A stretch of DNA of 64,000 bases from positions 1 to 64,000 of the forward strand of contig JBBQQH010000002.1 in NCBI GenBank assembly GCA_038216155.1, read 5' to 3'. This DNA comes from SZAS-103 sp038216155. GTDB taxonomy: Bacteria; Pseudomonadota; Gammaproteobacteria; Xanthomonadales; Xanthomonadaceae. The notes below the pieces were generated by a model. The model saw only the letters and a list, made by a program, of their open reading frames with translations, was not told the origin of the DNA and made no database searches. Position numbers and translations under genes: made by a program. This document shows positions 43,098-49,448 of the stretch, in pieces (positions within the stretch are counted from its first letter, which is position 1; every line of letters begins with the position of its first letter).

Positions 43098-44192
43098 TCA
43101 GGCAGAACCATTCGCGAGGATTGGGGTCCGCTGCGGCTCCGTCGGGAACATATGCCGGAGCAGCCGACCGAGCACACCGCCGTACTGCTTCCAAAATCCG
43201 CCGGTGTTGTAGTGCACGCCGTAGCGTGCGCAGATCTCGCGCACGCGCGGGGCGATCTCCGAATAGCGCGTCGCCGGCATGTCGGGAAACAGGTGATGCT
43301 CTATCTGGTGGCTGAGCTGTCCGCTGAGCAGGTGGAAGAGGCGACTGCCCTCGAGATTGCCCGATCCCTGGATCTGGCGCAGGTACCATTGGCCGCGAGT
43401 TTCGTCGATGACTTCAAGGGTACTGTAGGTGTGCACGTCCTCGGTGAAGTGCCCGCAGAAGATGATCGCATTCGTCCATAGGTTGCGGATCAGGTTGGCG
43501 ACCAAGTTACCCAGTAGCACGCGCGGCCACTGCCAGAATGCGAGCGCGGGAAACAGCACGTAGTCCTTGAACAACTGCAGGCCCGCCTTGCGCAGGAACG
43601 GGCGCATGCGTTCGCGGAATTCGCCCTTTTGCATGCGTCCCTTCACGAAACGCCCGATCTTGATGTCGTGGACGGCAACGCCCCACTGGAAATTCATCGC
43701 CAACAACAGGAACCACAGCGGTTGCAGCAGGTTGGCTTTGTTCCAGCGCTGCTGCTCGCTCAGGCGCAGCATGCCGTAGCCAAAGTCGTGGTCCTTGCCG
43801 ATGATGTTGGTATGGTTGTGGTGCTCGACGTTGTGCGAATTCCTCCAATGATCGCCGTCGCAGACGATGTCCCACTCGTAGGTCTGCGAGTTCAAGGAGG
43901 GGTCGTTCATCCAGTCGTACTGGCCGTGCATCACGTTGTGCCCGACTTCCATGTTCTCGATGATCTTGGCGAGCGCCAGGCCGATCACGCCGCCGATCCA
44001 GCTGATCGGGCCGAAGCCGAACATCAGCATCGAGCGACCGCCAATGGCGAGCCCTTGCACGATGTGGCGCATGCGATGGATGTGACGGGCGTCGCGCTCG
44101 CCGACGTCGACCATGACTTTGGAGCGCAGCGCATCGAGCTCTGCGGCGAAGCGGGCGGCGGTATCGATATCCATGCGGGTCTTGCTGGCCAT
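43098..44192 (-). CDS. desB: Acyl-CoA/phospholipid desaturase, DesB-like
   Basis: A 364-residue membrane di-iron desaturase with the three histidine boxes: HNVMHG (85-90), HNVEHHNH (120-127) and QIEHHLFP near 310. Helical hydrophobic stretches lie around 50-80 and 155-250. It matches the Pseudomonas DesB type that places cis double bonds in exogenous saturated acyl-CoAs, using electrons from the adjacent reductase. It is second in a desC-desB operon (16 bp after desC), under a divergent TetR gene. It is flanked by copies of the YgjP-like gene and an rdgC fragment. A delta-9 specificity is inferred from the family. Confidence 0.9.
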   Translation of the reverse strand: MASKTRMDIDTAARFAAELDALRSKVMVDVGERDARHIHRMRHIVQGLAIGGRSMLMFGFGPISWIGGVIGLALAKIIENMEVGHNVMHGQYDWMNDPSLNSQTYEWDIVCDGDHWRNSHNVEHHNHTNIIGKDHDFGYGMLRLSEQQRWNKANLLQPLWFLLLAMNFQWGVAVHDIKIGRFVKGRMQKGEFRERMRPFLRKAGLQLFKDYVLFPALAFWQWPRVLLGNLVANLIRNLWTNAIIFCGHFTEDVHTYSTLEVIDETRGQWYLRQIQGSGNLEGSRLFHLLSGQLSHQIEHHLFPDMPATRYSEIAPRVREICARYGVHYNTGGFWKQYGGVLGRLLRHMFPTEPQRTPILANGSA

Positions 44193-44208
44193 GCAGGGTT
44201 CCTTGGAG

Positions 44209-45306
44209 TCAGAGCGCGAGTTCGACAGCGCTTTGCGGAGTGGAGATGCAGAGTTGGATCAGCTCTTCGCCGGGACCGGAGACCTGGCCGGTCAACAGGT
44301 TGGTCACAGTGCCGCTGCGCTTGCGGCACTGGCAGGTGCGACAGATGCCGCGCCGGCAACCGAAGCGCGGCGAAAGACCCGCCGCTTCCGCGCCATCAAG
44401 CAGGCTCTGGCCGGCATTTACAGTGAACGATCGTTCGGAATTTTCAAACGCCACCGCATGCACCATCGCGTCGTGATCGATCGGTGCCGCGCGGCGGCCG
44501 AAGCTTTCGTTCTGCAGATGTTCGCCCAGACCGGCGTCCGCATAGATCGACTCGACGACGCGCATGAATCCGTCCGGGCCACACAACAAGGTCTCGCGTC
44601 CGGCCCAGTCGGGTACCAGTCGTGCATACGCCTGCGCGTCCATCCGACCCTCGCTTACGCTGGCATGTGTCACAACGCGCAGCCCGGGCAAGCGAGCAGC
44701 CAGCGCGCGCAACTCGTCGGCGAAGATCAGGTCGGTGGGCGACCGGGTGCTTTGCAGCAGCACGACGTCGCGTGCGCAGCGCGCGTCGGCAAGACCGTGC
44801 AACAACGACATCATCGGGGTTGCGCCGCTGCCGGCGCAGACCAGCAGCAGGCTTGCAGCGCTGTCACTCGGTGCAAACACGCCCTGCGCTTTGCCCAGCC
44901 GCACGACCGCGCCTGCTGCGAGCGCATGCGCCGCAGTCGATACAGGGCCGTTGTCCTTGCGCTTGATCGTCAGCCGGATTATGCCGTCGCCGCGCGGCGC
45001 ATTCGAAATGCTGAAACAGCGCGCATGCCGCGCGCCGCCGATCTTGAGTTCCAGCAGCACATGCTGGCCCGAGCGAAAACCCTCAAAGTGCCGGTTGGGT
45101 TTGAGCCACAGGCTCCGCACCCCGGGTGCTTCGTCCACGACTTCATGCACGCGCGCCAGCGTCTCGGACAACGACCACACCGGGTTGATCGCCGCAACGA
45201 GCGGATTCCAAATCTCTGGCCGATTGAACGGTGCCCACATCGGATGCCGCCAGGCCTGACGATGCCGGGCAGTGCTGCGGCTATGCTGGTGCTGCGAAGA
45301 GATCAT
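44209..45306 (-). CDS. desC: Ferredoxin reductase-type electron donor, DesC-like
   Basis: A 365-residue flavoprotein with FAD-binding RCFSISNAP (about 96-104), the NAD(P) domain start LLLVCAGSGATPMMSLL, LLCGPDGFMR, and a C-terminal plant-type [2Fe-2S] domain with cysteines in FGCRRGICRTCQC and a fourth in LIQLCISTP. It passes electrons from NAD(P)H to the desaturase DesB. The start is ATG 45306, with GAGACG 8 bp upstream; the palindromic operator lies 21 bp upstream of it. Arrangement desC-desB divergent from a TetR gene equals the Pseudomonas aeruginosa desCB/desT locus. Confidence 0.9.
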   Translation of the reverse strand: MISSQHQHSRSTARHRQAWRHPMWAPFNRPEIWNPLVAAINPVWSLSETLARVHEVVDEAPGVRSLWLKPNRHFEGFRSGQHVLLELKIGGARHARCFSISNAPRGDGIIRLTIKRKDNGPVSTAAHALAAGAVVRLGKAQGVFAPSDSAASLLLVCAGSGATPMMSLLHGLADARCARDVVLLQSTRSPTDLIFADELRALAARLPGLRVVTHASVSEGRMDAQAYARLVPDWAGRETLLCGPDGFMRVVESIYADAGLGEHLQNESFGRRAAPIDHDAMVHAVAFENSERSFTVNAGQSLLDGAEAAGLSPRFGCRRGICRTCQCRKRSGTVTNLLTGQVSGPGEELIQLCISTPQSAVELAL

Positions 45307-45326
45307 GGCGAAGCGTCTCGACTTAT

Positions 45327-45344
45327 AGTGAACATATGTTCACT
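45327..45344. promoter_or_regulatory. DesT/FabR-type operator, perfect 18-bp palindrome
   Basis: AGTGAACATATGTTCACT is a perfect palindrome in the 136 bp between desC and the divergent TetR gene. The AGTGAAC half-site agrees, from memory, with the sites described for DesT of Pseudomonas aeruginosa. It lies 21 bp upstream of the desC start, where it could block the desCB promoter and the regulator's own promoter. Confidence 0.85.
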
Positions 45345-45442
45345 CACATTTGCTGAGTTTACACTCCAATTCCCAAGTACCGATGACCACCTATACTTCG
45401 CGTCTGGTCCAGGAACGCGGATCCCTTCGCTGGAGAGCCCCC

Positions 45443-46108
45443 TTGCCATCGAACCAACGCGCGTCGACACGAACCCAGGCAGAAGCGCCAACCACGCGCG
45501 CCGAGCAAAAGGAGCGCACGCGCCTGCGCCTGGTCGAGGCCGCGCTGGTCCTAATCGGCCAGGGCCGGAGTTTTTCCTCGCTGAGCCTGCGCGAAATCAC
45601 CCGGGAGGCCGGCATCGTGCCCGCTGCGTTCTATCGCCATTTCCGCGATCTCGATGAACTGGGGCTGGCGCTGGTCGAGATGGGCGGCGCCACCCTGCGA
45701 CGATTACTCCGGGAAGCGAGACGCGATGGCATTCCGCCGACCGACATGCTGCGCGGCTCGGTGCTGATCTACAAACGCTTTGTCGAGGAACGCAGCCTGG
45801 TGTTCCGCTTCATCGCCGGCGAGCGCGGTGGTGGGTCGCGGGTAATCCGCGACGCGATCCGCAGCGAGGAAAGCCACTTCGCCTCCGAAATGGTCCAGGA
45901 CCTGCGCACGCTGGGCACCTTGCCCGATCTTTCCACCGCCACGATGCAGATGATCTGCGGACTGGTGGTCACCACGATGCTTAACGCCGCCTCCGACATC
46001 CTCGATCTCCCCGAGCGCCAGCCCAAGCGCGAGAAGGAGCTTGTCGACAATTTCGTTTGGCAGTTACGCGTAGTGTTCCTGGGCGCGGCGCGCTGGCGCG
46101 AGCGCTGA
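45443..46108 (+). CDS. desT: TetR-family regulator of desaturase genes, DesT/FabR-like
   Basis: A 221-residue TetR regulator. The HTH is at the N-terminus (LSLREITREAGIVPAAFYRHF), and GRSFSSLSLREITREAG is the FabR/DesT signature. The C-terminal domain is expected to bind acyl-CoA and to sense the ratio of unsaturated to saturated chains. The start is chosen as TTG 45443 because GGAGAG lies 7 bp upstream and the length fits FabR and DesT (about 210 aa); ATG 45383 (241 aa) is the main alternative. It is divergent from desC-desB with the 18-bp palindrome between. Confidence 0.88.
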   Translation: MPSNQRASTRTQAEAPTTRAEQKERTRLRLVEAALVLIGQGRSFSSLSLREITREAGIVPAAFYRHFRDLDELGLALVEMGGATLRRLLREARRDGIPPTDMLRGSVLIYKRFVEERSLVFRFIAGERGGGSRVIRDAIRSEESHFASEMVQDLRTLGTLPDLSTATMQMICGLVVTTMLNAASDILDLPERQPKREKELVDNFVWQLRVVFLGAARWRER

Positions 46109-46177
46109 ACAGGTCAATTTCGAGCGGCTTGTCGGATGCATTCGCCGCGACTGTCCACAATGGGTCGGGAGCGGACC

Positions 46178-46393
46178 TTAGAGCCGACTTATATATGAAT
46201 CCGCAGCGCTCAGCTTAAACGCCTTCTCCAGCCGCACAAACAGCCGCTTCAATTCGCCGCTCATCAACGCAAAACGTGCATCGAGTTCGGCGTGCAGGAA
46301 ATCGCGTTCGGTGTTTTCGAGTTGATCGACGGCGCCGCCGAGGAACTTGAGTTTGCGCACGATCAGGCCTTCGCCGAGCACAAAGCTCATGTG
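46178..46393 (-). pseudogene. Truncated rdgC duplicate (C-terminal fragment)
   Basis: The frame HMSFVLGEGLIVRKLKF through AFKLSAADS repeats the last ~66 residues of the intact RdgC encoded at 48037-48948, with two differences (Gly for Asp, Phe for Ser). It lacks the stop at the RdgC end and reads six more codons (YISRL). The 5' side breaks at 46393/46395, where the sequence switches to a copy of the YgjP-like gene. There is no own start region; it is presumed non-functional. Confidence 0.85.
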
Positions 46394-46394
46394 T

Positions 46395-46773
46395 CCTCGC
46401 GCAGGACGTACACATAGCGCCACTCGCGCCATGACAGGGGAATGCGTTCTCCGCGCAGCGATTTGGAATCGCTCTCCGCTCAGAATGGCGCGAGATCGAG
46501 CGCGGACTTCCAGCGTGGCAGCTGCGCCGCAACCCAGTCGCGATGCGCAAGCAAAAATGCATCCGCCGCGCGTAATGACGCGCGCATCGGCAACGTCAAC
46601 CGCACCCCGCGCTCACTCACAGACACCTTGATCCGCCGCGCCCGAGGATGCCGCACGCGCAGCACTGGAACTTCGACGCCGTCGGCCAACCGCAATGCAA
46701 TGGTTTCGCTTGCAGCGACCGGCTGGACGCGCGACGGTGCGATCAGGCGGCGCAGGAAAGAAGACATACGCAC
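46395..46773 (-). pseudogene. Truncated YgjP-like gene duplicate (N-terminal fragment)
   Basis: This copies the first ~125 codons of the metallopeptidase gene at 42056-42850. The first 97 residues are about 88% identical (12 differences); then a TGA interrupts after SALDLAPF, and similarity continues in DNA to about 46395 (equivalent to 42478). The zinc-binding half is missing, so it cannot be an active protease. It is joined head-on to the rdgC fragment on the same strand. Confidence 0.85.
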
Positions 46774-46854
46774 AGCATGAAGTCGGAGCGCGGGCTGTCA
46801 AGCAGCTGCAGCACAGAGGCGATCTGGCACGCAAAGACCTTATTGGTAGCCCAG

Positions 46855-47184
46855 TCAAAGATACTGGAAACGCCGCCTTGCCTTGAACTTCACGACGTCC
46901 ATTGCACGACGGAAGTTTGGAAACAAAAATCCCCAGATGAACAGCAAGGCTACAGAAGCAACGACCGGCAACGCATTGAAAGAGTAAATCCACAACATCG
47001 CGAATGACAGCCAAACGACGACCCAAAAAGTATATACGGCCAAGAATTTACGTTTGAAATTACGCCGGCTCAGCTTACGCAGATCATCTTCAACCGCAGA
47101 CTTTGACCAATAGCAAATCCCCATCGTCGCGAACATCGACAATACAAGGACAAGTGTTGCAACGATGAAAACGATGGCGATCAT
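46855..47184 (-). CDS. Small membrane protein of unknown function
   Basis: A 109-residue protein with an N-terminal hydrophobic helix (1-24), a basic loop (KSAVEDDLRKLSRRNFKRKF) and two further hydrophobic segments (about 49-68 and 72-88), ending in a basic tail. It is not recognised. The DNA is visibly AT-richer than the surroundings, suggesting recent acquisition. It lies between the YgjP-like pseudogene copy and a second remnant of the same gene. Coding status is likely but unproven. Confidence 0.5.
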   Translation of the reverse strand: MIAIVFIVATLVLVLSMFATMGICYWSKSAVEDDLRKLSRRNFKRKFLAVYTFWVVVWLSFAMLWIYSFNALPVVASVALLFIWGFLFPNFRRAMDVVKFKARRRFQYL

Positions 47185-47235
47185 GGTGGTCTACTGCGTC
47201 GAACCCATTGCGCAAGGAGCAAGTCTACAGATGAA

Positions 47236-47372
47236 CGCCAAAGCTAGGCAATCAACAAGCTGCGCGGGAAAGATGACATGGGCAAATCATGCTGAGCGAA
47301 GGTTGCTGTCAATGGGCTTTGCGTCACTCCACCTCGAAGCGTGCCAACGTTTGGTATGGCTGGGCAAGGCGG
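47236..47372 (-). pseudogene. Third remnant: start and upstream region of the YgjP-like gene
   Basis: On the minus strand ATGTCATCTTTC at 47279-47268 begins MSSFPRSLLIA then stops, matching MTSFLRRLIA of the intact gene. The adjoining 47281-47372 aligns with 42852-42945 upstream of the intact copy (TCATGCTGAGCGAA, TTGCTGTCAA, GCGTGCCAA, TGGCTGG). Only about ten codons remain. It is a relic of another duplication event. Confidence 0.65.
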
Positions 47373-47437
47373 CTGCGAACGATCGAGGCCTTCGTGCCGA
47401 AAACGGTCCTCGGAGAATGTAAGTGGATATAAGCGAT

Positions 47438-47929
47438 TCAACCGCCACATTGCCTTTGGTAGGCCGGCTGGCCGCGGTATGGAAGGGAGCAGACAGGACT
47501 CGCTTGGCCAAGGATTGCACATGACGATTTCGTTGAATTTCCAACTTCGGAATAAAGCTCCGCGAGAGTGGAATTGTTTCGTTCGTCGGAGACCACATCA
47601 GGCAGGTGGGCTTCTCGTCTTTGTATCAGAGCGTATAGGAGCAGCGTCTTTCCTGATGGGCCGCTGTAGCCCTTGGTCCGCTCTCTCTGAAAGTCGTATT
47701 TTGCCAAATAAAAGACCCGATCATTCCAATATTGTTGCCAATACTCCGGTGAGTACGGCTTGGTCATCCAACCATTCGGGAGAAGCTTTTCGGTTTCAGC
47801 CACTACGCTGCTATCTATCCCACAGATTAATTCACCACCCATCCAGCGATTTTGCGCTCGCTCGTTAATTGCCGCGACGCACCCAGTCAAACAGAGAACT
47901 AGCAGCAAAACTTCAATCGTTCGCCTCAT
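47438..47929 (-). CDS. Hypothetical lipoprotein
   Basis: A 163-residue protein with a signal sequence and lipobox (LCLTGC, Cys at residue 17). The mature part has GGELICGIDSS, WQQYWNDRVFYLAKYDF and few hydrophobic stretches; no known domain is recognised. The last ~40 residues look degenerate (Cys/Pro/Gln-rich) and could be an out-of-frame end. The AT-richer DNA matches the small membrane gene nearby. It sits about 100 bp downstream of intact rdgC on the same strand. Confidence 0.5.
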   Translation of the reverse strand: MRRTIEVLLLVLCLTGCVAAINERAQNRWMGGELICGIDSSVVAETEKLLPNGWMTKPYSPEYWQQYWNDRVFYLAKYDFQRERTKGYSGPSGKTLLLYALIQRREAHLPDVVSDERNNSTLAELYSEVGNSTKSSCAILGQASPVCSLPYRGQPAYQRQCGG

Positions 47930-48036
47930 TGGTGCCCTATGAAGTGAGTCCCGGAAATTGGCGTGCGCAACGGGCAGCTTATCTCGTTCTTACGAGTGGA
48001 CGCCTTAGCTCGGAAGTGGACTACCAAGCCGACTGC

Positions 48037-48948
48037 TCACGAGTCCGCAGCACTGAGCTTGAACGCCTTCTCCAGCCGCACAAACAACCGCTTCAATTCC
48101 CCCGACATCAACGCAAAACGTGCATCGAGTTCGGCGTGCAGGGAATCGCGTTCGGTGTTTTCGAGTTGATCGACGGCGCCGCCGAGGAATTTGAGTTTGC
48201 GCACGATCAGGTCTTCGCCGAGCACGAAGCTCATGTGATCGTCGAAGCTCAGCGCCAGGCGCGTGCATTGCTTGCCGGATTCGAGGTGCTTCGCGATTTC
48301 CTCGCCGTCGAGCTCCTGGCGCTGGCACTTCACCACCGCGCCGCGATCCATCGCGTCGCGCAGCTCGCATTCATCGCCGACAGCGAGATCCTTGGGCAAT
48401 TTTTCGCCGGCAATCCATTCGGTCAGCACGCCGCGCGGGCTGCTTTGTGGGTTAAGAGGCAGTGCCGGAAAACTGCCAAGTGCACGCCGCACTTCCGACA
48501 CGACCGCTTCGGCGGCTTTGCGCGATGAGGTGTCGACGGCGATGAAGCCGTGTTGCAGATCCAGATAGGCATCGGTGCGTTGCGGGCGCACGAACGCGCG
48601 TGGCAGCAGTTCGTGAATGATGTCGTCCTTGAGCCGCTTGCGCGCACGACCGCCGAGCTTGCGCGCCTCGTCGCGCTCGATCGCTTCGATCTTCTTGCCG
48701 ACTTCCTCGTTGACGACTGCGGCGGGCAGCAAACGATCCTCGCCGCCGACCGTTAACCACACACAGTCGCTTACGCGATGCGACAGCGCCGGTTGATCGC
48801 GCCCGAACGGCGAGACAAATCCGCGCGAGAACAATTCCAACGGACCGACCGGCTTGAGCGCGGCATCGGCGAGCAACGCGTCGGGTTCGGCAAGCGTGCT
48901 CGCAAGCGAGATCGGGAAACGGAAAAAAGTCAGGTTTCGGAAGAACAT
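48037..48948 (-). CDS. rdgC: Recombination-associated protein RdgC
   Basis: A 303-residue protein, exactly the E. coli RdgC length, starting MFFRNLTFFRFP. RdgC forms rings around double-stranded DNA and limits RecA access; it is needed in some recombination-deficient backgrounds. Conserved stretches include GFVSPFGR, the basic ARKLGGRARKRLKDDI, LLPRAFVR and the C-terminal RLFVRLEKAFKLSAADS. The start ATG 48948 has GGAG 6 bp upstream. A 66-residue C-terminal copy lies at 46178-46393. Confidence 0.95.
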   Translation of the reverse strand: MFFRNLTFFRFPISLASTLAEPDALLADAALKPVGPLELFSRGFVSPFGRDQPALSHRVSDCVWLTVGGEDRLLPAAVVNEEVGKKIEAIERDEARKLGGRARKRLKDDIIHELLPRAFVRPQRTDAYLDLQHGFIAVDTSSRKAAEAVVSEVRRALGSFPALPLNPQSSPRGVLTEWIAGEKLPKDLAVGDECELRDAMDRGAVVKCQRQELDGEEIAKHLESGKQCTRLALSFDDHMSFVLGEDLIVRKLKFLGGAVDQLENTERDSLHAELDARFALMSGELKRLFVRLEKAFKLSAADS

Positions 48949-48976
48949 CAAGACTCCAATGGATGGCAACGCGGGC

Positions 48977-49002
48977 GCAGCGACGGTGCGTGCCGTCGCT
49001 AC
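48977..49002. repeat. REP-like hairpin upstream of rdgC
   Basis: GCAGCGACGG (48977-48986) pairs with CCGTCGCTAC (48993-49002) around a 6-nt loop. It is a short palindromic unit of the GTAGCGACGG type common between genes in Xanthomonadales, here 29 bp upstream of the rdgC start. Confidence 0.6.
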
Positions 49003-49148
49003 GCGGAAGCCGCGTGTTTGTCAGGGAATGCAGAGGTTGATGGCCGGCAACAGGGTGCGGCCATGGCGTCAGTTTACCTGTGTCGCCGCGCGTCCGGCGC
49101 GTGTAAGCTGGACGTTCGCACGCGCAATCGCCGTGCCGGCATGACGCA

Positions 49149-49355
49149 ATGGACTCCAGGGATCCGGCCCAACTCATGCATCAACTGACCCAGTTGCGGA
49201 TCGAACACCGCGACCTCGACGCTGCGATCGATCGGCTGGCCGCCGACATCCAGGCCGACGAACTGGCGATCAAGCGCCTGAAGAAGCGCAAGTTGTTGAT
49301 CAAGGATTCGATTTCGCGACTGGAAAGCCGGCTGATTCCCGACCTGGACGCCTGA
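49149..49355 (+). CDS. YdcH/DUF465 family small protein
   Basis: A 68-residue, mostly helical, charged protein with the DUF465 pattern: HRDLDAAIDRLAAD, then DELAIKRLKKRKLLIKDSI. It probably forms a short coiled coil in the cytoplasm; function unknown. The start is ATG 49149; Met10 is possible. It converges with plsB, with a REP-like hairpin between them. Confidence 0.85.
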   Translation: MDSRDPAQLMHQLTQLRIEHRDLDAAIDRLAADIQADELAIKRLKKRKLLIKDSISRLESRLIPDLDA

Positions 49356-49374
49356 ATTCGTCCAAACGACTCGC

Positions 49375-49430
49375 GTAGCGTCCGTTGTGCGCACGTCGTA
49401 GAAGGCGATCGTGCGCATAGCGCACGCTAC
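49375..49430. repeat. REP-like 21-bp inverted repeat between convergent genes
   Basis: Arms at 49375-49395 and 49410-49430 match at 18 of 21 positions (GTAGCGT..CG.T.TGCGCACG), loop 14 nt. It lies between the ends of the YdcH-like gene and plsB and may act as a bidirectional terminator. The sequence is of a dispersed intergenic type. Confidence 0.65.
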
Positions 49431-49448
49431 ATCGGAACCCTGGCAACC

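Noticed and set aside
46178..46432. An 84-codon frame that could be taken for a small independent gene.
   Set aside because: Its body is the RdgC C-terminus and its first codons come from the adjoining YgjP copy; it has no start signal of its own.
47869..48528. A 219-codon plus-strand frame over rdgC and the lipoprotein start.
   Set aside because: Antisense to RdgC, which is full length and has a good ribosome site.
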